A program made the translations under genes and the position numbers. From Lacipirellula parvula (GTDB lineage Bacteria; Planctomycetota; Planctomycetia; Pirellulales; Lacipirellulaceae), in NCBI RefSeq assembly GCF_009177095.1, contig NZ_AP021861.1, forward strand, positions 1,054,001-1,118,000: a stretch of 64,000 bases of DNA. Reading direction: 5' to 3'. Under the pieces are notes generated by a model that was not told where the DNA came from, made no database searches, and worked only from the letters and a program-made list of their open reading frames with translations. Shown in pieces: positions 57,187 to 64,000 of the stretch; position 1 is the stretch's first letter, and the number at the start of each line of letters is the position of its first letter.

Positions 57187-57725
57187 GGGAAGGTTCTCCT
57201 GTTTTGGAATGTGTGAAGCGCGCTTGGCGCTGCGTGATTGTGCGATGGCGAGCCCCCCGGCTTGTCCGGGGGGGATTCGGTTGGTGGTGCGTTGCGGTTG
57301 GCGGTGCTTGGTGCGCTGCGGACGACCCCCTGGATAAACCAGGGGGCTCGCTTGGAGTGTGCGCGGCGCGGCACTTCGTGATGTGAACTGGCGTTCACGT
57401 TAGCAAAACTAGTGGCCTAGTTTCGACAACTAAATTTGGCCGCGAGATTGTTTTGCAATATGCGGGAAGAATGGTGCGCCGCTTGCCCCCGGTTTGAAGA
57501 ACTGGGGGCTAAGGAAAGTGGATGCGCGGCAGATATTTGGGGGTTGACGCAGTGTGTGCCTCGAAATGTGGCGCTGTCGGCACCGCTTGCTGAAATGTCG
57601 GCGATTTGGCGAGCGCGTGGTTTTATGCAGTCGCGGAACGGCTACAATGCCGAGCGTGTTCCTGCCTGCCGGGTGCGTCTGCACCGGGCGTTTGACGTTC
57701 CCACCACTTGATGCACGAGGCGATC
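57187..57725. other. repeat-rich divergent spacer, no gene seen
   Basis: 539 bp between the divergent HTH and hydrolase genes. It holds an inverted pair at 57249-57351 (outer 10 bp gcgagccccc and its complement, with inner palindromes of the types ccccccgg and cccccTGG) and the second family G palindrome at 57485-57509. Short open frames crossing these repeats are not protein-like. I see no promoter boxes with confidence. Confidence 0.6.
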
Positions 57726-58709
57726 ATGCCTGCTCGGCGAAACTTTTTGCGCGTTGCGTTGACTCTTTGCGTGACTCTGGCGGGAGCGGCGGCTCCGGCG
57801 GTGGGCGCCGAACCGGCGGCGGCGAAGGCTGCCGATGTGGAAGTGCGGTACAAGACCGCGAAGGTCGGCGATCTCGATATTTTCTACCGCGAGGCGGGAC
57901 CGCAGGATGCACCGGCGATTTTGCTGCTGCATGGGTTTCCGACCAGCTCGCAGATGTTTCGCAATCTCATTCCGGCGTTGGGAGATAAGTATCGGGTGAT
58001 CGCGCCCGACTACCCGGGGTATGGGCATAGCTCGATGCCGAGCCATGAGAAGTTCAAGTACACGTTCGACAACCTGGCGAACGTGATCGACGAATTCACG
58101 GCGCAGGTTGGTTTGACCAAGTACGCGCTCTACGTGCAGGACTACGGCGCGCCGATTGGGTATCGGTTGGCGTCGAAGCATCCGGAGCGGATCAGCGCGA
58201 TCGTCGTGCAGAACGGAAATGCGTATGAGGAGGGAATCGACAACGATTTTTGGAAGCCGGTGAAGGAGTATTGGGCGGCGCCGGAGAGCAAGGAGAAGCG
58301 GGACGCGCTGCGAGCGCTACTGACGTACGACGCGACGAAGTGGCAGTACACCGAGGGGGCGAAGGACTTGGAACTGGTGAGCCCCGACGGCGCGGCGGAG
58401 GATCAGTTCTTGCTCGATCGGCCGGGGAATGACGAGATTCAGCTGGATATGTTCCTGAGCTACGGCAGCAACCCGCCGCTGTACCCGGGCTGGCAGGAGT
58501 ACTTCCGCAAGCATCAGCCGCCGATGCTGATTGCGTGGGGGAAGAACGACAAGATTTTCCCGGCGGCGGGCGCCGAGCCTTACAAGCGTGATCTCAAGAC
58601 GCTGGAGTTCCACTTGCTCGATGCTGGGCACTTCGCGCTCGAGACGAACGGCGACGAGATTGCGGCGCTGATGCGCGAGTTCCTCGGCAAGCACGTGGGT
58701 TCGAAGTGA
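57726..58709 (+). CDS. exported alpha/beta hydrolase with Asp nucleophile (haloalkane dehalogenase / epoxide hydrolase type)
   Basis: 327 residues from MPARRNFL at 57726. [20 protein letters not shown] is a Tat-like signal, so export is likely. The alpha/beta-hydrolase core is complete: oxyanion motif LLHGFPTSS, nucleophile region [10 protein letters not shown] with Asp139 in place of the usual Ser, acid Asp275 in WGKNDKIFP and His302 in DAGHFALE. An Asp nucleophile is the mark of haloalkane dehalogenases, epoxide hydrolases and fluoroacetate dehalogenases. The cap region (about 165-235) lets me not decide between them. It is followed 16 bp later by a PNPOx-like gene on the same strand, probably one operon. 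Confidence 0.88.
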   Translation: MPARRNFLRVALTLCVTLAGAAAPAVGAEPAAAKAADVEVRYKTAKVGDLDIFYREAGPQDAPAILLLHGFPTSSQMFRNLIPALGDKYRVIAPDYPGYGHSSMPSHEKFKYTFDNLANVIDEFTAQVGLTKYALYVQDYGAPIGYRLASKHPERISAIVVQNGNAYEEGIDNDFWKPVKEYWAAPESKEKRDALRALLTYDATKWQYTEGAKDLELVSPDGAAEDQFLLDRPGNDEIQLDMFLSYGSNPPLYPGWQEYFRKHQPPMLIAWGKNDKIFPAAGAEPYKRDLKTLEFHLLDAGHFALETNGDEIAALMREFLGKHVGSK

Positions 58710-58725
58710 GCGACGGAGACGTTCG

Positions 58726-59364
58726 ATGGAACGCGAGTTTGCGAGCGACGTGGCGTTCACCCCAGCGGTGAAGGCGATTCAGGAGGCGAAGGGGTCGCGG
58801 CGAAGCTACGCGCGGATGGAGCAGAGCGGCGGGTGGCAGACGACGGTGACGCCCGACCTCGTCGAGTATCTGGCCGACCTCGACATGTTTTATCTCGGGA
58901 CCGCGAACGCCGCGGGGCAGCCGTACATTCAGTACCGCGGTGGGCCGCCGGGGTTTTTGAAGGCGATCGACGAGCAGACGCTGGGCTTCGCCGACTTCGG
59001 CGGCAATCGGCAGTACATCACGCTGGGGAATCTCGCGGAGAATCCGCATGCGTTTTTGTTTCTGATGGATTACGCGAACAGCCGACGGGTGAAAGTGTGG
59101 GGCACGGCACGGGTGGTCGAAGGGGACGCGGCGCTGGAGAAGCGGCTTGCCGATCCGGCATATCCGGGGCGCGTCGAGCGGGTGATTTTGTTCACGCTCG
59201 AGGCGTGGGACGTGAACTGCCCGCAGCATATTCATCCGCGGTATTCGCAGCGGCAGATCGCTCCGGTGATTGAGCAACTGCAGGGGGAGATCGCGGAGTT
59301 GAAGGCGGAGGTGGAGCGGTTGCGCGGGGAGAACCAACAAAATCTTGAGGTTCCCTCCCCTTGA
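58726..59364 (+). CDS. pyridoxamine 5'-phosphate oxidase-like flavin-binding protein
   Basis: 212 residues. Residues ~35-170 form a PNPOx-like split barrel: SGGWQTTVTPDLVEYLADLD, MFYLGTANAAGQPYIQYRGG, LGFADFGGNRQYITLGNLA, HAFLFLMDYANSRRVKVWGT and WDVNCPQHIHPRYS. Residues ~175-205 are a short coiled coil (QLQGEIAELKAEVERLRGEN). The last residues NLEVPSP and the TGA stop (59362-59364) are read from inside a palindromic repeat, so the C-terminus is determined by that element. The protein probably binds FMN or a related cofactor and may reduce a small oxidant; the exact reaction is not clear. It is in an operon with the upstream hydrolase. Confidence 0.85.
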   Translation: MEREFASDVAFTPAVKAIQEAKGSRRSYARMEQSGGWQTTVTPDLVEYLADLDMFYLGTANAAGQPYIQYRGGPPGFLKAIDEQTLGFADFGGNRQYITLGNLAENPHAFLFLMDYANSRRVKVWGTARVVEGDAALEKRLADPAYPGRVERVILFTLEAWDVNCPQHIHPRYSQRQIAPVIEQLQGEIAELKAEVERLRGENQQNLEVPSP

Positions 59365-59502
59365 GGGGGAGGGTTAGGGAGGGGTGAAAGAAGTGGGTAC
59401 CAGTGTTCCACCCCCTCCCCAGCCCTGTGCTACGCACGGACTACCGCCTGCGCTCGATCGCCACTGGCGATCGTGCTCGTTGCTCCCTCAAGGGGGAGGG
59501 AG
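59351..59502. repeat. ~95 bp palindromic element, copy 1, with a 58 bp nested insert
   Basis: Terminal palindromes (ccctcccc-type, 59353-59373 and ~59485-59502) flank a core containing ttagggaggggtg, ggtaccag and accccctccccagccct. The core matches copy 2 (60540-60634) read on the other strand. About 59427-59484 is extra sequence absent from copy 2, and contains its own palindrome gatcgcca / c / tggcgatc. The element supplies the stop of the PNPOx-like gene. Confidence 0.85.
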
Positions 59503-59542
59503 CCTCAGCATTTCTCTCGCGCGAGAAGGGGGCGAGCGACGC

Positions 59543-60334
59543 TTAGATCACTTGCACCGGATCGCGTTCGCTGCGGCTGGCCCAGACGTGGGCGTCGGAG
59601 AATTGGTCGGTGAGGTAGTCGGCGAGCGACAGCAGCGCGAAGCGTTCGCTGGCGAAGTGGCCGGTGAGAATGAGGCCGACTTCGCGGGCTTCGGCTTCGA
59701 GGATCGTGTGGAACGTCGCTTCGCCGGTGACGAGGACGTCGCACTCGGCGGCGATCGCGGCGTCGAGGAACGAACCGCCGCTGCCGCAGGCGATCGCCAC
59801 GCGGACAATGGGCGCCTCGGCGGGGCCGGCGAGCTTGACGCTTTCGACGTTCAGAAAACCCTTCGTCCGTTCGGCGAGTTCGCGGCGCGTGAGCGGTTCG
59901 CCGATGAGGCCGCAGCGGCCGGAGCCTTCTTCGGGGTCGCCGCTGAGGGCGGGCTTCAGCGGGGCGATTTCTTGCAGGCCGAGGCCGATGGCGAGGTGCT
60001 GATTGATGCCGGCCGAGGCGGAGTCGAATGCCGTGTGCGGGCTGTAGACGGCGATCGAGTTGCGGATGAGGTCGAGCAGCAGGCCGCCGACGGTGGTGTC
60101 GGGGGTGATTGTGCGGACCGGTTGGAAGGGGAGCGGGTGGTGCGCGACGATGAGGTTCGCACGTTGCTCGATCGCTTCCTTCACCGTGGCGGGGGTGACG
60201 GTGAGGCAGGTCATCACGCGGGCGGCGGGCCAAGCGGCGTCGCCGACGAGCAAGCCGACGTTGTCCCACGACTCGGCGAGTTCGAGGGGAGCGAGCTGCT
60301 TGAGGACTTGGGCGATGTCACCGACCGTCGGCAT
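59543..60334 (-). CDS. Nif3-like dinuclear metal-centre protein
   Basis: 263 residues from the ATG at 60334, with AGGAAAG upstream. The family (Nif3/YbgI, GTP cyclohydrolase 1 type 2-like) forms hexameric rings with two metal ions per subunit. Signatures: PLELAESWDNVGLLVGD, LTVTPATVKEAIEQRANLIV, AHHPLPFQPVRTI with the metal-binding HH, AVYSPHTAFDSASAGINQHL and, near the C-terminus, DVLVTGEATFHTILEAE and LTGHFASERFALLSLADYL. It is flanked on both sides by copies of the same ~95 bp repeat in opposite orientation. Its function is unsettled; it is not obviously linked to its neighbours. Confidence 0.9.
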   Translation of the reverse strand: MPTVGDIAQVLKQLAPLELAESWDNVGLLVGDAAWPAARVMTCLTVTPATVKEAIEQRANLIVAHHPLPFQPVRTITPDTTVGGLLLDLIRNSIAVYSPHTAFDSASAGINQHLAIGLGLQEIAPLKPALSGDPEEGSGRCGLIGEPLTRRELAERTKGFLNVESVKLAGPAEAPIVRVAIACGSGGSFLDAAIAAECDVLVTGEATFHTILEAEAREVGLILTGHFASERFALLSLADYLTDQFSDAHVWASRSERDPVQVI

Positions 60335-60677
60335 GGCGGCTTTCCTGGAATTGGCTTTCGTGCTGCTAAGAATTTGAACCGCCAAGGACGCCAAGGGACG
60401 CCGAGGAATACGGGGATTTTAGCATGATTGCGTTGGGGGGACGACCGGCGCGTTTGCTGGGAGCTTGAGCGCCCCGTTTTATTACTGCGTGAAGCGGGAA
60501 CTGGTGGCCGCTTGAGCATCACCGCGGTGAATATTCTGGCTCCCTCCCCCTTGAGGGGAGGGCTGGGGAGGGGGTAGATCGCTGGTACCCGCTGCCGTCA
60601 CCCCTCCCTAACCCTCCCCCTCGAGGGGAGGGGAACTCAACAATTCGTTTTCAGTGGGGCTTCGGCAGAGTCCGCGG
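60335..60677. other. repeat-bearing spacer, no gene seen
   Basis: 343 bp between two leftward genes. It contains the second ~95 bp element (60540-60634) and, near 60375-60410, a G/A-rich stretch (ccgccaaggacgccaaggga) of a type that I believe is dispersed in such genomes, present once here. No other structure stands out. Confidence 0.5.
60540..60634. repeat. ~95 bp palindromic element, copy 2, intact
   Basis: Reverse complement of the element at 59351-59502 without its nested insert. Terminal palindromes ctccctccccc/ttgaggggaggg and ccctccccctcgaggggagggg flank the shared core. It lies 43 bp after the stop of the large secreted protein gene and 205 bp 5' of the Nif3-like gene. Confidence 0.85.
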
Positions 60678-63326
60678 CTATTGTTCCACCTTGAACCGGT
60701 GGTTGAGGACTCGCGAGCCGTCGTTTTCTTGGGCGCGGAGCCAGAACTCGGCGCCGATGAGGTCTTTGCCGTCGGGGTAGCGGTAAATTTTGATGTCGGG
60801 GCTTTCGCCGAGGCGGGTGACTTGGGCCCGTTGGCGGCGGCGGCCGGGGGCGTAGAGCTGGCACTTGAAGTCGGCCTGCTCGGGGTTGTAGTTCACCATC
60901 CGCTGCTCGACCACCAGCGTGCCGTCTTCTTCGAGGCGCGTGTAGGTGTCGAGTTCGAGCTGGTCGTCGCCGACCTTGAGGTCGCGGTAGACGCTGAAGC
61001 GGTACTGGCGGTCGGCGTCGACGATGAAGTCGATCCGCACGGTGGAGAGCCCGCCGCTGGCGTCGAACGGCAGCGTTACTTGGATTGGCTTCGCAAAAGT
61101 TTCGCCGGCGGCGAGTTTGAAGTCGCTGCGACCGGGGGTGATTTGCCAGCCTTCGGGGCCGGTGATTTCAATCGTGCCGCTGACGCCCTGCGGGAACGAG
61201 TTGTGGAGGTTCAGCTTGTTGTTGTGGGCCGAACCGAACACGCTGGGGATGTTCTTCGCCGCGAAGCTGGTGTCCATCCGCCACTTGGCGATCGCGGGGT
61301 TGATGCCGAGGACGAACCGCGGCAGGCGGTCGACGGCGATCACTTGCGCTTCGCCGCGGCCGGCAGGGAGTTGCTCGCGGCCCCAGACGTCGAGGACGCG
61401 GAGATCGTCGCCGAGGTAGGCTTCCTCTTCGCAAGGTTCGTCGCCCCAGACGACCATCATGAATTCGCCGGAGGCCATTTCGAAGATGCGGTTGTGGCTG
61501 CCGTTCGGCAAGTCGATGTGGCCGATGAACTTGGCGCCGCCGAGGAGCGACGCGGTGGTGCGCCAGGGGAGGAAGAGGTCGGTCGGCGTGCCGGCGTCGC
61601 TCATCAGGCCTTGTTGATCGTCGAACGGCCGGGCGACGAAGATGCCGTCGGCGGCGTTGATTTTGGCGGCGAGCATTTGCTCGACGAGATCGCGGGCGCG
61701 AGTTTCGAGGCCGTACTGCTCGCGCGACAGCGGTTCGACGAGCACCCAGCGGCGCATGCCGGTGCGGCTGGGTTCTTCGAGGTACGCGGCGAGTTCGGGG
61801 CCGGTGAGCGACGGCGTGGCGCTCATTTGCTCGAAGCTCCAGGGGAGCTGGCCGGTGGCGATTGTTTCTTGCGTCCACTCCCAGCCGAGGCCGAGGTTTA
61901 CCTCCTGGCCGAAGCGGAAGAGCTTTTCGCGGAGGTCGAGCACTTTGGCTTGCAGGCCGGGTTCGGCGGAGAGGCTGGGGTCGTCGTCGGCGCCGAGTTG
62001 CCACCAGCGGACGCGCATCGAGAGCCGCGTGAGGACCGGGTCGAGCAGCGGCAGCCAGACGGAGGAATCGACGGCGAAGGTGTCGGCAATCGCGGCGTCG
62101 CCGCTGAGGCGGCGGGCGAATTCTGAGTTTCCGGGGGGGCGATCGAGCACGCCAACCGATTCGACGTCGGCGGCGGCGAGGCGTTCGATCAGCATCACCA
62201 GTTCGTCGCCGCGGCGGGCGTCGGCGGGGTCGTACCAGACCGGCAGCTTCACCCAATTGATGGCGGCCTGCGGCAGCAGCTTCGCGAGGTCGTCGAATTT
62301 GAGCGGGATCTCGTCGCCGGCGAGCGACCAGCCGAACTCGCCCCCTTCGGGACGCGCGAGCGGCGGGGCGACGACGATGTTGATCAAGTCCTGTTTGAGC
62401 AACCCCTGATCGGTCGCCATCGAGACGCGGACTTTGTAGAAGCCATGCTTGCGGATCGGCGGCTTCCAGACGGTGCGGCCGGCGTAGGCGGTGCGCTCGC
62501 CGCCGTTCGATTCGACGATTTCCGACGCTTTGCTGCGGCGCTCGGTGATCAGGCGGCCTTCGAACTGCACGCGGCTGCCATCGAGGCGTTGGCTGCTCGC
62601 GTCGAGGAGTTCAAACAAGATGTCGGGGTCGCTGTCCATGATGCCCGAGAGGTCGCAAAGAACTTCGACCTCTTCGGGGCTGGAGTAAACGTTGAAGGCG
62701 CTGTTGCTGCCGATCGTCATCCGCGGGAGTCGGCCGAGCCAGACGTTCGCGAGCGACGCTTCGCCGGAGAGGTCGGTGAGGGCGCCTGGTTCGACGACGA
62801 GCGCGACGCGGGCGAGTTGCACGCGCGGGTCGGTCGGGCTGACGGGGCCTAGGTTGCAGTCGACCCAGCCGTCGGTGTTCCGGAACCATGGGCCTTCGAC
62901 GGTTTCGATGACTTGCTTTTGGTCGTCGCAGAACTCGACGCGCAGCTGCACGCGGGAATGTTGCAGGCCGCGGACGCGGAGCTGCGATTCGACTTTGTAG
63001 CCGAAGGTTTCAGAGACTGATCCGCAGGGGCTGAGGAGCATCGCTCCGCCGCCGTTCACCTTGACGGTGAGGCAGTTGCCGCCGGGGGCGGTGGGGTCGG
63101 CGACGAGGCCGGCCTCGATGTACTTGGGCATGCCAGCGCCGAAGACGCGCTGCCAGCGATCGGGCCAGCGGTCGTAGTTCAGATCCCAGCCGGGGCCGAA
63201 GTCGCAAGCAAAGACCTCGACTGTGTCGGGGTGACGCGACTGGGTCGCGGTCGAGTCCTGCGGTGCCGCTTGGGTCGCAGTCGAGCCCAGAAGGGCTAGA
63301 ATCAGCAGTGAGGAAAGCGGCGACAT
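60678..63326 (-). CDS. large secreted protein of unknown function
   Basis: 882 residues. A Sec signal (LLILALLGSTATQA) is followed by a short Thr/Gln repeat (STATQAAPQ and STATQSRHP, encoded by near-identical DNA). Residues ~40-300 look like beta-sandwich modules (DFGPGWDLNYDRWPDRWQRV, FGYKVESQLRVRGLQHS, GWVDCNLGPVSPTDPRV). Residues ~320-660 may form an alpha/beta barrel (NWVKLPVWYDPADAR, GVLDRPPGNSEFAR, WWQLGADDDPSL, GLGWEWTQETI), and the last ~200 are beta-rich again. The domain order suggests a carbohydrate-active enzyme or a scaffold, but I cannot place it in a family or see a proven catalytic pair. It is divergent from the last gene, with 21 bp between starts. Confidence 0.75.
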   Translation of the reverse strand: MSPLSSLLILALLGSTATQAAPQDSTATQSRHPDTVEVFACDFGPGWDLNYDRWPDRWQRVFGAGMPKYIEAGLVADPTAPGGNCLTVKVNGGGAMLLSPCGSVSETFGYKVESQLRVRGLQHSRVQLRVEFCDDQKQVIETVEGPWFRNTDGWVDCNLGPVSPTDPRVQLARVALVVEPGALTDLSGEASLANVWLGRLPRMTIGSNSAFNVYSSPEEVEVLCDLSGIMDSDPDILFELLDASSQRLDGSRVQFEGRLITERRSKASEIVESNGGERTAYAGRTVWKPPIRKHGFYKVRVSMATDQGLLKQDLINIVVAPPLARPEGGEFGWSLAGDEIPLKFDDLAKLLPQAAINWVKLPVWYDPADARRGDELVMLIERLAAADVESVGVLDRPPGNSEFARRLSGDAAIADTFAVDSSVWLPLLDPVLTRLSMRVRWWQLGADDDPSLSAEPGLQAKVLDLREKLFRFGQEVNLGLGWEWTQETIATGQLPWSFEQMSATPSLTGPELAAYLEEPSRTGMRRWVLVEPLSREQYGLETRARDLVEQMLAAKINAADGIFVARPFDDQQGLMSDAGTPTDLFLPWRTTASLLGGAKFIGHIDLPNGSHNRIFEMASGEFMMVVWGDEPCEEEAYLGDDLRVLDVWGREQLPAGRGEAQVIAVDRLPRFVLGINPAIAKWRMDTSFAAKNIPSVFGSAHNNKLNLHNSFPQGVSGTIEITGPEGWQITPGRSDFKLAAGETFAKPIQVTLPFDASGGLSTVRIDFIVDADRQYRFSVYRDLKVGDDQLELDTYTRLEEDGTLVVEQRMVNYNPEQADFKCQLYAPGRRRQRAQVTRLGESPDIKIYRYPDGKDLIGAEFWLRAQENDGSRVLNHRFKVEQ

Positions 63327-63347
63327 ATCTAACCACGGGGAGCGGCA

Positions 63348-64000
63348 GTGATCGGCGTACGGATTGCCATACAGACGAAATGCCTGGCGCAGCCGCTAAG
63401 GCAAGCATTGCACATTGCGGGGAATTTGCAGGCCGAAGGGGTGCAGATCGACCTCCGTCAGGAGCTGGCCGTCGCCGAACTTTCGGACACGGCGCTCCGC
63501 CAGCTGCGGAAGATGCTGGATGATCTGAATTTGCGGGTTGGCTCGGTTTCGTTCCCGACGCGGCGGAGCTACGGCAATCCGGAGCAACTTGAGCGGCGGA
63601 TCGAGGCAACCGTGGCCGCGATGCATGGCGCTGGGCGGCTCGGCTGCCGGGTGATCGTGCTGACGCTGGGCCCCTGCCCTGCTCCGGAGTCGGCCGAGCG
63701 GGCGACGCTGCTCGAGGCGCTGGGGACGCTGGCCGTGCAAGGAAATCGGCTGGGGGTGGAGATTGCTCTCGCGTCGACGGCACCGGCGGAAGAGCTACAG
63801 AACCTGCTGGGCGAGTTGCCGGAGGGGGCGATCGGGCTCGACCTTAATCCGGCGGACCTGGTGCTGGCCGGGCAGTCGCCGCGGGAGTTTGCCGAGCGGC
63901 TGGGCAAGCACGTGGTGCACCTCGCGGCGAACGATGCGGTGCGCGGGTTTGGTTCGACCGGCGGCGGCGAGGTGGAGCTAGGCCGCGGAGCGGCGGACTT
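63348..64000 (+). CDS. sugar phosphate isomerase/epimerase-like TIM barrel (3' end outside window)
   Basis: Starts at a GTG (63348) directly after GGGGAG (63337-63342); it is easily missed because there is no ATG early and the gene runs off the window. 217 codons are visible. It has an AP-endonuclease-2/xylose-isomerase-like pattern: IGVRIAIQTKCLAQPLRQAL, LRVGSVSFPTRRSYGNPEQL, GCRVIVLTLGPCPAPES, LEALGTLAVQGNRLGVEIAL, GAIGLDLNPADLVLAGQSP and KHVVHLAANDAV. The Glu-Asp-His pattern of the metal-binding barrel is partly visible (VEIAL, GLDLNP). It is a cytoplasmic relative of the exported TIM-barrel protein at 55090. The C-terminus is not seen. Confidence 0.8.
   Translation, partial: MIGVRIAIQTKCLAQPLRQALHIAGNLQAEGVQIDLRQELAVAELSDTALRQLRKMLDDLNLRVGSVSFPTRRSYGNPEQLERRIEATVAAMHGAGRLGCRVIVLTLGPCPAPESAERATLLEALGTLAVQGNRLGVEIALASTAPAEELQNLLGELPEGAIGLDLNPADLVLAGQSPREFAERLGKHVVHLAANDAVRGFGSTGGGEVELGRGAAD

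Noticed and set aside
57436-57711. 91-codon open frame on the + strand
   Set aside because: It reads through a palindromic repeat (57485-57509), has no ribosome site and no protein-like pattern.

Overview
The window looks like chromosome of a planctomycete, most likely order Pirellulales. Four things point there. Two gene pairs encode a PSCyt1/DUF1549/DUF1553 cytochrome-like protein followed by a Tat-exported DUF1501 protein. There is an SHD1-domain secreted protein, a PEP-CTERM-tailed cyclophilin and a very large hybrid signalling kinase. G+C is high, and genes occur singly or in short operons on both strands. I see no rRNA, tRNA, CRISPR array, transposase or phage gene. This is inference from gene content; no database search was possible.

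Layout. 1-9.7 kb: the end of a membrane protein, a small-membrane-protein/NDH-2-like pair, an RND efflux adaptor-pump operon, an SHD1 protein and a transglutaminase-like protein. 10-21 kb: signalling and envelope genes, namely a lone Hpt domain with an adjacent REC-HD-GYP regulator, a FadL-like porin, a hotdog-methyltransferase fusion, and a 1979-residue kinase/ATPase/TPR/GAF/histidine-kinase/receiver protein whose Ser/Thr kinase domain has lost its catalytic aspartate. 21-27 kb: surface and periplasm genes, with a Cys-rich small lipoprotein, a Skp/OmpH-like lipoprotein, a barrel-plus-beta-helix surface protein and a PEP-CTERM cyclophilin. 27.5-35.8 kb: a leftward sugar cluster, araB-araD-araA, a sodium:solute symporter, galE and a YidR-like DUF3748 protein. 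It can import L-arabinose, convert it to xylulose-5-phosphate and interconvert UDP-galactose and UDP-glucose. 36-44.8 kb: the two DUF1549/1553-DUF1501 pairs. 45-49 kb: a degenerate SDR, a TIGR03032-like protein, and a UV-repair pair (uvsE, photolyase). 49-64 kb: an outer-membrane protein, a divergent membrane pyrophosphatase, a methyltransferase, bcp, two sugar-isomerase-like TIM barrels, an HTH protein, an Asp-nucleophile hydrolase, a PNPOx-like protein, a Nif3-like protein and a large secreted protein.

The most unusual signal is not a gene. The window carries at least ten families of short palindromic repeats, mostly a 6-14 bp stem around a 0-5 nt loop, and many are arranged as inverted pairs. 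Some lie inside coding sequences and are read in frame (NDH-2-like, RND adaptor, and three in the HTH gene). One supplies a stop codon. One inverted pair shows a compensatory stem change. A ~95 bp composite element occurs twice in opposite orientation around the Nif3-like gene, and one copy is interrupted by a 58 bp insert with its own palindrome. Together they look like a population of small non-autonomous palindromic elements that tolerate or exploit insertion into genes.
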